A stretch of DNA of 64,000 nt from contig NZ_PVTS01000002.1 in assembly GCF_003003035.1 (NCBI RefSeq), forward strand, positions 124,001 to 188,000, given 5' to 3'. This document shows, one piece after another, positions 51,619 through 59,663 of this stretch. The stretch comes from Marinilabilia salmonicolor (lineage in GTDB: Bacteria > Bacteroidota > Bacteroidia > Bacteroidales > Marinilabiliaceae). The number at the start of each line of letters is the position of its first letter. Position 1 is the stretch's first letter. The translations under genes were made by a program, and so were the position numbers. The notes beneath the pieces are model-generated. The model was not told the origin of the DNA. It worked only from the letters and a program-made list of their open reading frames with translations, and searched no databases.

Positions 51619-53037
51619 ATGAAGAAAACCATACATATCAATCTGGCAGGTCACGCATTCAGCATTGATGAAGATGCCTTCGAAAAACTGGATGCTTACC
51701 TGAAGGCCGTGGAAAAAAAGCTCGGCAACAACGAAGAGGCGCAGGAAACACTGGAAGACATTAATCTTCGCATCGCAGAACTATTTCGTGGCGTTCATAC
51801 AGATGCCACGTCTGCCATCACTTTAAATGATGTGGAAGAGATCATAAAAACACTGGGTGACCCGGGTGATTATGAAACCCCGGAAGACCCGGAAGAGGCA
51901 GGTCAGGAGCGCCCCTCCTTTGAACCTCCCTATAAAAAACAGCTTTTCAGGGACCCTGACAACCGGGTACTGGGGGGTGTTTGCAGCGGACTGGGCAATT
52001 ACTTCGGAATTGATCCCATCATTTTCCGTCTGCTCTTTATTGCAGCAACCTTGCTCTACGGCACATCATTTCTGGCATATCTGGTATTGTGGATTGCCAT
52101 TCCCAAAGCCGTTACAGTACAGCAACGCATCATGATGACCGGGGGAAACCGCAGCAGCGAATCGTGGCGCCGGCGACAAACTTACCGGCCGGCAACCACA
52201 AACTCCGGAAACGGTATTATACGGGCATTGGCAGTTGTTCTGGGTATTTTTCTGATTCTGGCATCGTTCATTTCCCTTACCGGACTCATTATTACCTTTA
52301 CAATGACCGATGTATTGCTGGGTGTTTTCCCGGGCAATGAAATTTGGATTGGACAACTTGACTCCCTGTTTTTGATGCCGGATCAGCGATTTTCTGCCTT
52401 TCTGGGACTTTCTTTAACTGCCGGAATACCTCTGTTGGTATTGTTTTATCTGGGTATGTACCTGATTTTCCAATTTAAAAAAGGAGGTCCTGCATTCCTG
52501 ATAACCGCCCTGGTTCTCTGGCTGGCAGGTATCGGCCTGGTCATTTATACTGCTCTTAATGTTGCCTCGGAATTCTCTCATCACGAGACACTGGAAGAAA
52601 CATCTCAACTGGGCATCTCCCCTGCCGACACCCTTTACATCGATGTAAACAAGTCCTCTCTGCCCTTGGGCAAAGGCGACTTCCTGTTCAGCCACAAAGG
52701 GTTATCCGTCCGAAAGCAGAACAATCAGCTCAACCTCATCGGAACCCCTGACATTAATGTAACCAAAAACACCGATGCACTGAGCATTACCATCAGAAAA
52801 GAAGCACGGGGAAAAACACGTGAAATCGCAGAAAGAAACGCATCGGACATTGAGTTTTTCTATCTTCAGAATGACTCAGTTTTGATGCTCGACCGTTACT
52901 TCAACATCCAAAAACCATCTATCATTCGCAACCAAAAAGTAATTGTGGATATCAATCTCCCTGAAGGTAAAGAACTGAAAGTGTCAGATGACCTGAAATA
53001 CATCGTGGATGTATCCAATGAAGAGAATAGTTTTTAA
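51619..53037 (+). CDS. PspC domain membrane protein, second paralogue with C-terminal extracytoplasmic domain
   Basis: 472 residues, starting MKKTIHINLAGHAFSIDEDA, parallel to the first paralogue through the N-terminal domain and the PspC domain (LFRDPDNRVLGGVCSGLGNY, IVLWIAIPK-like). Three or four more membrane segments follow, then a beta-rich C-terminal domain of about 150 residues (TLYIDVNKSSLPLGKGDFLF onward) lacking in the first copy. It is separated from the first copy by a 114-bp gap with GAGTTTTGAGTT words. Probably the last gene of the PadR operon. Confidence 0.92.
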   Translation: MKKTIHINLAGHAFSIDEDAFEKLDAYLKAVEKKLGNNEEAQETLEDINLRIAELFRGVHTDATSAITLNDVEEIIKTLGDPGDYETPEDPEEAGQERPSFEPPYKKQLFRDPDNRVLGGVCSGLGNYFGIDPIIFRLLFIAATLLYGTSFLAYLVLWIAIPKAVTVQQRIMMTGGNRSSESWRRRQTYRPATTNSGNGIIRALAVVLGIFLILASFISLTGLIITFTMTDVLLGVFPGNEIWIGQLDSLFLMPDQRFSAFLGLSLTAGIPLLVLFYLGMYLIFQFKKGGPAFLITALVLWLAGIGLVIYTALNVASEFSHHETLEETSQLGISPADTLYIDVNKSSLPLGKGDFLFSHKGLSVRKQNNQLNLIGTPDINVTKNTDALSITIRKEARGKTREIAERNASDIEFFYLQNDSVLMLDRYFNIQKPSIIRNQKVIVDINLPEGKELKVSDDLKYIVDVSNEENSF

Positions 53038-53085
53038 ACTGCCTTATACATAAGACAGGTGAAATATAAACAGGCTGAAAGCCTG

Positions 53086-53248
53086 AGAGCAATAGCCCTG
53101 GGTTTTGAGGTATTCCTCATCCCCCCTCATTATTGGTCGCGACCAATAATGAGGGGGGGAGTAGTTACAATTTCCCTGGGGCGTTGCCCCAGGTTATTGC
53201 TTAAAGACCTTCGGCCTTAAAAAAACACAGCCTAAATCTTGTCAAAGT
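53086..53248. repeat. REPIN-like inverted pair of REP-like repeats around a 38-bp palindrome
   Basis: A perfect 38-bp palindrome (53121-53158; half-site CCCCCCTCATTATTGGTCG) is flanked by two inverted, unequal arms that share AGCAATA..CCTGGG: the left at 53086-53104, the right, complete, at 53165-53248 on the minus strand. The right arm is copy 2 of the repeat at 976-1056. Confidence 0.85.
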
Positions 53249-53280
53249 AGCATTATGCATTTACCTAATAGATAAAAGCC

Positions 53281-53760
53281 ATGAAAGCAAAAACACTGTT
53301 AACGATTTTGATCATTTTGGCCTCCGGAATCACCATGACAGGTCAAAACAGTCCTTCAGAAAAACTCTATGCACAACTCGACGGTGCCGAGGGTATTACC
53401 ATTCTCTCATTTTCGCAAAATGCCATAGAATTGGCCAATATTTTTGTGGATGAGGATGAAAACACGGAAGTCAACGGAGAACTGAAGAAAGTTAAAATGA
53501 TGATTTGCAAAGGAACGGATGAAAAAATCCGCCGAGATGTGGTTCGTACCTTTGAAAAGCATCCCTATTCCGAAGTCGAAGACGAAGAAGGAGATCACGA
53601 CAATGACGGTCGCATCTTTGTCATCAGAAACGGACGAAAAGTAAAGGAATGCCATTTGCTCAGCAACGAGGAAAAAAACCTGGTGGTTTTCTCGTTCTAT
53701 GGGGATTTCAGAATTGAAGACATTGATGATCTGACAAATAAAGCCTCAGAGATGAAGTAA
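53281..53760 (+). CDS. DUF4252 family exported protein
   Basis: 159 residues with signal peptide (MKAKTLLTILIILASGITMTGQ). The mature domain (GAEGITILSFSQNAIEL, GRKVKECHLLSNEEKNLVVF, SFYGDFRIEDIDDL) is typical of DUF4252, a Bacteroidota family often encoded beside an ECF sigma factor. No lipobox Cys is at the cleavage site, so it is probably periplasmic. It contains an acidic stretch (EVEDEEGDHDNDGR). Here no sigma factor is adjacent. Confidence 0.85.
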   Translation: MKAKTLLTILIILASGITMTGQNSPSEKLYAQLDGAEGITILSFSQNAIELANIFVDEDENTEVNGELKKVKMMICKGTDEKIRRDVVRTFEKHPYSEVEDEEGDHDNDGRIFVIRNGRKVKECHLLSNEEKNLVVFSFYGDFRIEDIDDLTNKASEMK

Positions 53761-53821
53761 TCAACCAATATTTTACTAACTTGGTTCTGGATAACGGGCA
53801 ATGCCCTAACTGTTCAGGACC

Positions 53822-54355
53822 ATGTTAAGTAAAGCAACTTTTCTCATTTCTACATTGTTTTGGATGATCGCCGGTCAACCTTCTTCCGGTCAGGTTAAAG
53901 ATTTAACCGATGCCGACATCCGACATTTTATGCGCACACTTCCGCGAATGATTCCTCAGCTCAGGGAGACAGAAATAACCATCAACGAGGCTTATTACAT
54001 CTGGCCCCGGGATGCTTCATTGGATGCCAGAGGTGCAATTCTGCTCGAAGATTATGGCTACGATGCTTTGCGTCTGGAAGCACTCGAAACTTTCTGCAAA
54101 ACCTGGTTCTGCCTCCATTACGACTCGCTGCTCACGCAGCGGCAGCAGATACTAATGTCGAACGAAGAGCAGCTCACGGAGAACCCCTACATCTCCGACG
54201 ACCAAAAACGCATCAACATCCGCATTCTCAACAAAGAACTGGGCCAAAACAAAGAAAAATTACAGGAAAGTGTGGGAGAATCAAACCTGCAGATAGTAAA
54301 AACATATTGCCCGGAAATCCGGGATATGTGGGAAAAAGTAAGTGAGGAAGAGTAA
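53822..54355 (+). CDS. Exported hypothetical protein
   Basis: 177 residues with a signal peptide (MLSKATFLISTLFWMIAGQP, cleaved near SSGQ). The mature part is helical and acidic (TDADIRHFMRTLPRMIPQL; LNKELGQNKEKLQESVGESN) with three Cys. No known family recognised. It lies 61 bp after the DUF4252 gene on the same strand, so the two are probably co-transcribed and may act together in the periplasm. Confidence 0.78.
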   Translation: MLSKATFLISTLFWMIAGQPSSGQVKDLTDADIRHFMRTLPRMIPQLRETEITINEAYYIWPRDASLDARGAILLEDYGYDALRLEALETFCKTWFCLHYDSLLTQRQQILMSNEEQLTENPYISDDQKRINIRILNKELGQNKEKLQESVGESNLQIVKTYCPEIRDMWEKVSEEE

Positions 54356-54365
54356 CATAAATCGT

Positions 54366-54385
54366 TCTTTATGGACAGAGGCTAC
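54366..54385 (+). repeat. Right-end fragment of the MITE-like repeat
   Basis: TCTTTATGGACAGAGGCTAC matches the right terminus of copies A and B. It is directly followed by the left end of copy C, giving a head-to-tail junction. Confidence 0.65.
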
Positions 54386-54386
54386 C

Positions 54387-54553
54387 TAGAGTCCGTCTAT
54401 AAACTACGCAAAGTTTGTTTTTAGTCATGTGTCTGGTCAGAAAGTGCAGGTTGAAAGGCTTGCGAAGTCGGAAAATACGGAGTTTGCTAATTGTAAATGA
54501 GTGATTTTCGGACAAGCGTAACGCAGCAAATGGTGCTTTATGAACAACCACTA
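54387..54553 (+). mobile_element. MITE-like repeat, copy C (full length)
   Basis: 167 bp. The left end TAGAGTCCGTCTATAAACTA and the right end (inverted) GTAGTGGTTGTTCATAAAGC are diverged terminal repeats. Core hairpin TCGGAAAAT/ATTTTCGGA with one mismatch, loop CGGAGTTTGCTAATTGTAAA, then CAAGCGTAACGCAGC. Its terminal TAG is the stop codon of the phosphatase gene. Confidence 0.85.
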
Positions 54554-55783
54554 CTTAAACTCCATTCCTATAAGTGAAATATCATCAAAAACAGCACCCG
54601 ACTCAATATATCTGCTAACCAGCGCTTTTGCCTCCTCCATATTGGTCTCCATATCGTGCCCGTTGCTGATGATCTTTTCAATTTTGGTTAAGCCCGAATG
54701 CACTTCATTGTCGCGCTCCAGTTCTATCAAACCATCAGTAAAAGCCATCATTTTGGCATTTTTGGGAATGGTTATCCGTCCCACCTCTACCGATGGAATA
54801 ACATCCAGCATACCCAACCCGATGCACCCTTTATCCAGAGACGAAAGATGGGATTTCTTGGAATCGAAAAGCAGCGGTGGCAAATGACCTGCGTTCACAT
54901 AGGTAAATCGCCGGCTCCGAAGATTATACTTTCCTATAAACATGGTGATAAACTTCTCATTGTTGGCACTGCTGTTTACCCGCTCATTCAACTGATGCAC
55001 CAGTTTTTTCAGGTTAATCCCAGATGTGAAAAGTGTGCGTATGACGGCCTGAAAATTGGACATCAACAAAGCAGCTGCAATTCCCTTTCCGGAAACATCG
55101 GCTACGCAAAACCCCACAGAAGATTTAGAAAGTGGAATAATATCGTAATAGTCACCGCCTACCCCCCAATGTGGGTGATAAAAAGAGTGAAGCGATAGTT
55201 TTTTATGCTTTGGCAATTCATCTTCCCCGGGAATAAGTTGAGTTTGAATACGTGATGCCACCTCCATCTCTTTCTTTAAAGCTTCCTGTTCAAGGATGGT
55301 CTCCTGCATTCGTTTGTTTTCTATAAAAACAATGATCAGGTTGGAGATAATCTGAATCAGTTTCAGGTGTTTAATGGTGGGACTGATGCCCTGGTGCTCC
55401 TCTTCCACATCACCAATCAACACATAACCAATGGCACGATAACGGTGAAAAAGCGGAATGACAGCATCAAAACCCTGCAAAGGCTCGGGAGGTGCCAGGG
55501 TAATGTTTTCGATGGATTTAAACTGCAGAAGGTCATGCTCCACATCAATCTTCTCCACTTCTGATGCAGAAACACCGGATATAAGCAGGTTTTTCCATTC
55601 GCCATCTGAATTGGTAAACACCAAAATCTTTCCCACCTCCAACTCTTCACGCAACAATATCTCGAACTCCCCCAGCAAGTCCTCAACCGTATGGTCCTGA
55701 TTGATAGTCTGAGCAATGTCGAGTAATATATTGAGCCTGTCCTTATATAGGCGAAGTCTTTTCTTTTTTACCTGCGTAATCAT
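54551..55783 (-). CDS. SpoIIE/RsbU-type PP2C serine phosphatase with GAF-like N-terminus
   Basis: 410 residues. The N-terminal about 160 residues look like a GAF sensor (LLDIAQTINQDHTVEDLLGE..). A helical linker LEQEALKKEMEVASRIQTQL leads into a PP2C domain with GGDYYDIIPLSKSSVGFCVADVSGKG (metal-binding Asp residues), VNAGHLPPLLF and AFTDGLIE. Such phosphatases dephosphorylate anti-sigma antagonists in partner-switching pathways; no STAS or anti-sigma gene is near. The stop TAG belongs to the end of a MITE-like repeat, and the C-terminus (DDISLIGMEFK) looks complete. Confidence 0.92.
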   Translation of the reverse strand: MITQVKKKRLRLYKDRLNILLDIAQTINQDHTVEDLLGEFEILLREELEVGKILVFTNSDGEWKNLLISGVSASEVEKIDVEHDLLQFKSIENITLAPPEPLQGFDAVIPLFHRYRAIGYVLIGDVEEEHQGISPTIKHLKLIQIISNLIIVFIENKRMQETILEQEALKKEMEVASRIQTQLIPGEDELPKHKKLSLHSFYHPHWGVGGDYYDIIPLSKSSVGFCVADVSGKGIAAALLMSNFQAVIRTLFTSGINLKKLVHQLNERVNSSANNEKFITMFIGKYNLRSRRFTYVNAGHLPPLLFDSKKSHLSSLDKGCIGLGMLDVIPSVEVGRITIPKNAKMMAFTDGLIELERDNEVHSGLTKIEKIISNGHDMETNMEEAKALVSRYIESGAVFDDISLIGMEFK

Positions 55784-55877
55784 GAATAAATATATATAAC
55801 AACAAGCCTAAATGTACAAAATAAAATTTTTATATGCGAACATTTGTTCGTCGGATGTCAGGAGCCTTCAACAATCG

Positions 55878-55928
55878 AAAAAAAGAACCCGTCAGATTTC
55901 TTCCTGATAAAAGAAACCTGACGGGTTC
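55878..55928 (-). terminator. Terminator of efp
   Basis: On the minus strand stem GAACCCGTCAG/CTGACGGGTTC (55885-55895 with 55918-55928), extended inside by TTTCTT/AAGAAA, is followed by seven T. It lies 20 bp after the efp stop. Confidence 0.9.
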
Positions 55929-55947
55929 AAAAATATTCGGTAAAAGC

Positions 55948-56517
55948 CTACTCCTTAACCCGTTCCACGTAAGACTGGTCGCGTGTATCTACTTTAATGT
56001 TGTCACCGGTATTTACAAACAGGGGTACCATAATAGTAGCTCCTGTATCCACTGTAGCAGGTTTCAGTGAATTGGTGGAAGAAGTATCTCCACGAACACC
56101 GGGCTCTGTATAAGTTACCTCATAATTGATAAACTGTGGAAGGTTCATCATCAAAGGCGTTTCGGTATCTGCATGGTAAACGATTTCCACTTCCAGCCCC
56201 TCTTTCAGCAAATGAGAACTGTCCACCAAATCTTCAGCAAGATTGATTTGCTCAAAAGTTTCACTGTTCATAAAGTGATATCCCAAATCGTCCTTATAAA
56301 GAAACTGATGAGGACGTCTTTCCACCCGGGCTTCGGTCACTTTAACACCCGATGAAAAAGTATTGTCGAGCACCTTTCCGGTGGATACATTTTTAAGCTT
56401 TGTACGTACAAATGCAGGCCCTTTTCCGGGCTTCACGTGCTGAAACTGAATAATGAAAAACAACTGTCCGTTGAATTCTATGCACATTCCGTTTCTAAAA
56501 TCTGCGGTTGTTGCCAT
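55948..56517 (-). CDS. efp: Elongation factor P
   Basis: 189 residues, relieves ribosome stalling at polyproline. It starts [20 protein letters not shown]. The tip loop reads [15 protein letters not shown] with Lys32 at the position modified in many species, and the C-terminal part has [10 protein letters not shown]-like [20 protein letters not shown]. Single gene with its own promoter (-7 TATTTTTG at 56565-56558, minus strand) and terminator. Confidence 0.98.
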   Translation of the reverse strand: MATTADFRNGMCIEFNGQLFFIIQFQHVKPGKGPAFVRTKLKNVSTGKVLDNTFSSGVKVTEARVERRPHQFLYKDDLGYHFMNSETFEQINLAEDLVDSSHLLKEGLEVEIVYHADTETPLMMNLPQFINYEVTYTEPGVRGDTSSTNSLKPATVDTGATIMVPLFVNTGDNIKVDTRDQSYVERVKE

Positions 56518-56557
56518 TTTATCTGTTCTTAAATGTGGTGTGTATTTTTTTGCCCTG

Positions 56558-56565
56558 CAAAAATA
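56558..56565 (-). promoter_or_regulatory. -7 promoter element of efp
   Basis: TATTTTTG on the minus strand, 40 bp before the efp ATG. No clear -33 partner. Confidence 0.5.
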
Positions 56566-56642
56566 GTGTAAATCAATTAAAACGCCACATTATTTTAGAG
56601 TTTATGTGTTAGGGGTTCGGTCAACTCTCAACTCTGCCCCCT

Positions 56643-57458
56643 TCAATCCAGGTGAAAGCTGGAAAACGGATTTTCCAATCCCCGGAATTGTTCCAGATTA
56701 CAGGTAAAGGCACCAACACGCAATTCAAACCGGATACGTACCGGAACCCGGTTTTGATCACGGGATATCCAAACCTCCATATCGTCTTCATTTTTAAAAG
56801 CACGCCCCACCTCCGTAACAGGAACAAACTTGTAACACTCCAATTTGCCCAAAGGGGTATCTATGGTTTCGAGGCCTTTGTAACGAATGCGTAGCGGAAA
56901 CAGTTCATCCGAAAACCAGGTCATGATTTCAATCATCTCCCCTTTTCGTAAATCATCATTGAATTTATGCTTGCGGGCAAAATAAAATGCCGACAGAATG
57001 TCCTGAATGTTTTCGGGCACCCAGTGCTTTCCGGATTTCTGACTCAGCACCAGGGCGGAATCGGCATGATGATGCTCATATTCCACTTCATTGTAATAAC
57101 GATAGCTTCCTTCGCGGATGCTGCGAACCGATTTCACGGGAAGATCTGTCTGAGGATGGATAAAACTCTCGTAGCGATCGCGCACTTTATAGATGGCATC
57201 GGCCAGCCCCACTGTTTTTCCGCTGGCAATTACATGATGTACACGCTCACCTTTGAAAACTGTATCTTTAACTGTAAGATTGGCTTCACCTCCCTTGATG
57301 AAACCATATTTCAGAGAATACATTAATTCTTCTCCCCCCTGATAAACAGCCGGATTGCCTGAAAAGCCACGCCCATTCGCCGGTGGATATTTGTTTATGG
57401 CACTTACACCACTCAAAGTCAGCCAGATCAGTGCAGATATAAATATAAAATTTTTCAT
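56643..57458 (-). CDS. DUF3108 domain exported protein
   Basis: 271 residues from ATG 57458 (MKNFIFISALIWLTLSGVSA), a signal peptide. The mature part (GGEELMYSLKYGFIKGGEANL, IYKVRDRYESFI, YYNEVEYEHHHAD, DDMEVWISRDQNRVPVRIRF) matches DUF3108, an exported beta-rich family of unknown function that often binds lipids by fold resemblance. A longer frame to 57491 has no merit. Single gene, between efp and the exporter operon. Confidence 0.9.
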   Translation of the reverse strand: MKNFIFISALIWLTLSGVSAINKYPPANGRGFSGNPAVYQGGEELMYSLKYGFIKGGEANLTVKDTVFKGERVHHVIASGKTVGLADAIYKVRDRYESFIHPQTDLPVKSVRSIREGSYRYYNEVEYEHHHADSALVLSQKSGKHWVPENIQDILSAFYFARKHKFNDDLRKGEMIEIMTWFSDELFPLRIRYKGLETIDTPLGKLECYKFVPVTEVGRAFKNEDDMEVWISRDQNRVPVRIRFELRVGAFTCNLEQFRGLENPFSSFHLD

Positions 57459-57545
57459 AACAATTACGGTTTTGGCCCATAAAGCAGCCACTTACATGCC
57501 TTTTTATGGATTTGTTTCCCTAATTGTTACAATTTTGGGGCCGTT

Positions 57546-58766
57546 TTATTCGTAACGAAGTGCTTCAATTGGGTCAAGCCCTGCAGCCTTGCGGGCAGGA
57601 TACCATCCAAAAAAAATTCCGACCACCGCACAAACAACAAAAGATATGACAATGGATTGGTTGGTTACAACCACAGGCCAATCAAGCATATTTCCCATGC
57701 CATAAGCAAGCGCCAGCCCCAGCAATACTCCAAACAATCCGCCTCCTACGCTTACGATCACAGCCTCCATCAGGAACTGGGACAATATGTCGCGTCCCCT
57801 CCCACCAACGGCCAGCCGTAAACCAATTTCACGGGTTCGCTCTGTTACCGAAACAAACATAATATTCATAATGCCAATGCCTCCCACCAAAAGTGAAATC
57901 CCGGCAATGGCTCCCAGCAGAAGGGTTAGCATTTCACTGGTGGAACTAAATGTATTGATAAGTTCCTGCTGCGACCGGACATTGAAATCATCCTCCTCAT
58001 CATCAGCCAGACTATGGGATGCTCTGAGGGCCATTGTAATTTCCTTTTCTGCCTGTTCGGATACCCCCTCACTCTCTGCACTTGCATAGATAGATTGAAT
58101 GTGGGTAATGGCCATAATTCTTTTCTGAATGGTGGTATAAGGGGCCAGTATTACATCATCCTGATCCTGACCAAAAGTGTTCTGTCCCTTGGCAGCCAAA
58201 ACCCCAATCACTTTTAACGGGATATTCTTAAACCGGACAGTTTGTCCCACCACATCCTCAACGTCCGGAAAAAGGTTTTCCGCCACTGTCTGCCCCAACA
58301 GACAGACTTTCGCAGCACGTTTTACCTCATAGTCTGTAAACATAACGCCCTCTGCAACCTCCATCTTGCGAATCATCAGAAAATCCTCTCCCACCCCCTG
58401 AATAGTTGTAGGCCAATTGCTGCCCCCTGCGATTACCTGACCTCCGGAACTCACCATTGGTGACAAAGCCGACAACTGAGCGGCATAACGACGAATGGCA
58501 GACAAATCGTCCAGCGTCAAAGACTTCATGGAGGAAGGATCCATTCTTACACCTCCCCTCATGTCGCTTCCCGGATGTACCATTATCATGTTGGCCCCCA
58601 TGGAAGAAATCTGTTCCTGAATGCTTTGTTTGGATCCTTGCCCGATGGCCAGCATCGTAATAACGGAAGTCACCCCGATGATAATGCCAAGCATCGTCAG
58701 AAACGTCCTCATTTTATTACGGGCCATTGCCTTCACGGCTATTTTAGAGAGATTAAATACAGTCAT
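57546..58766 (-). CDS. MacB-type ABC transporter permease
   Basis: 406 residues from ATG 58766 (MTVFNLSKIAVKAMARNKMRTFLTMLG); upstream codons of the frame run through a repeat and are not coding. The first membrane helix (TFLTMLGIIIGVTSVITMLAI) is followed by a MacB_PCD periplasmic domain of about 200 residues and three C-terminal helices in an FtsX domain (GIGIMNIMFVSVTERTREIGLRLAVG). Fourth gene in the order TolC - HlyD - ATPase - permease. It uses mechanotransmission to move substrate from periplasm to the outer-membrane channel (family knowledge). Confidence 0.95.
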   Translation of the reverse strand: MTVFNLSKIAVKAMARNKMRTFLTMLGIIIGVTSVITMLAIGQGSKQSIQEQISSMGANMIMVHPGSDMRGGVRMDPSSMKSLTLDDLSAIRRYAAQLSALSPMVSSGGQVIAGGSNWPTTIQGVGEDFLMIRKMEVAEGVMFTDYEVKRAAKVCLLGQTVAENLFPDVEDVVGQTVRFKNIPLKVIGVLAAKGQNTFGQDQDDVILAPYTTIQKRIMAITHIQSIYASAESEGVSEQAEKEITMALRASHSLADDEEDDFNVRSQQELINTFSSTSEMLTLLLGAIAGISLLVGGIGIMNIMFVSVTERTREIGLRLAVGGRGRDILSQFLMEAVIVSVGGGLFGVLLGLALAYGMGNMLDWPVVVTNQSIVISFVVCAVVGIFFGWYPARKAAGLDPIEALRYE

Positions 58767-58798
58767 TGGATATGCGTTATGGGATTTTTCTTTTGCAG

Positions 58799-58870
58799 AG
58801 ACGCACGACCGTGCGTCTTTTACTTTAACCCTGCGTAATTCATGTAATAAAGAGACGCACAATTGTGCGT
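58799..58870. repeat. Two short palindromes of the ACGCAC/GTGCGT type
   Basis: AGACGCACGA/CCGTGCGTCT (58799-58818) and ACGCACAA/TTGTGCGT (58855-58870), 37 bp apart, both preceded by AGAG, between the ATPase and the permease genes of the exporter operon. The same core with a changed centre indicates a repeated element and not a terminator. Confidence 0.75.
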
Positions 58871-58908
58871 AAAACCAGAAAACACAAATTTGATTGCATC
58901 AGTTTTAT

Positions 58909-59628
58909 TCAATCCAGAATAGCCTGACGCCCTTGATTTGTATAATCTTTGACAATTTCTCCATCCTTCAAAACAATGGTACGATTACTATATTCGGCTA
59001 TTTCATTTTCATGTGTCACAAAAACAATGGTTTTACCCTCGCTGTTAAGCTTTTGAAAAAGCCCCATGATATCCAGGGTTGTTTTACTGTCCAGATTCCC
59101 GGTCGCTTCATCTGCCAGTACCATTACAGGATCATTGACAAGGGCCCGGGCAATGGCGACCCGTTGCTGCTGACCGCCCGACAATTGATTGGGCGCATGC
59201 CCCATCCGATCAGCCAGCCCAACAGTTTCAAGTGCCTGACATGCCATTTCCCTGCGTTCACGTGGAGACACTTTTGCGTTGTACATCAACGGGAGTTCCA
59301 CATTTTCCAGTGCCGAGGTACGGGCCAGCAAATTGAATGACTGAAAAACAAACCCAATCTTACGATTTCTTATTCCGGCCAGTTGATCTTTTGTTAATGT
59401 TCCCACATTTGTCCCATCAAGTAAATAATCACCCGCCGAAGGACGATCTAAAGCTCCCAGTATATTGAGTAATGTTGATTTCCCCGAGCCACTGGCCCCC
59501 ATGATTGTCACAAATTCTCCTTCCAACACATCAAAAGAAACCCCCTTTAAAGCATGAATGGTTTCTATACCTACCGAAAATTCACGCTCCAGACTGGCAA
59601 TTCTGATTATTTTGTTTTCCATCATCAT
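58909..59628 (-). CDS. ABC transporter ATP-binding protein (MacB/LolD type)
   Basis: 239 residues. Walker A GASGSGKST, Q-loop FVFQSFNLLART, signature LSGGQQQRVAIARAL, Walker B VMVLADEATGNLDS and H-loop VFVTHENEIAEYS. The Walker B flank reads DEATG where DEPTG is usual in this family; the catalytic Glu is intact. Three Met codons at the start (59628, 59625, 59622) make the exact start uncertain. It powers the adjacent permease. Confidence 0.95.
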   Translation of the reverse strand: MMMENKIIRIASLEREFSVGIETIHALKGVSFDVLEGEFVTIMGASGSGKSTLLNILGALDRPSAGDYLLDGTNVGTLTKDQLAGIRNRKIGFVFQSFNLLARTSALENVELPLMYNAKVSPRERREMACQALETVGLADRMGHAPNQLSGGQQQRVAIARALVNDPVMVLADEATGNLDSKTTLDIMGLFQKLNSEGKTIVFVTHENEIAEYSNRTIVLKDGEIVKDYTNQGRQAILD

Positions 59629-59663
59629 TTCTGAACTATATCCGCTTTATCATTATTTTCCGA

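Noticed and set aside
57459-57545. DUF3108 gene as part of the exporter operon
   Set aside because: Same strand and close, but it begins 88 bp after the permease stop with no functional link; kept as a separate gene.
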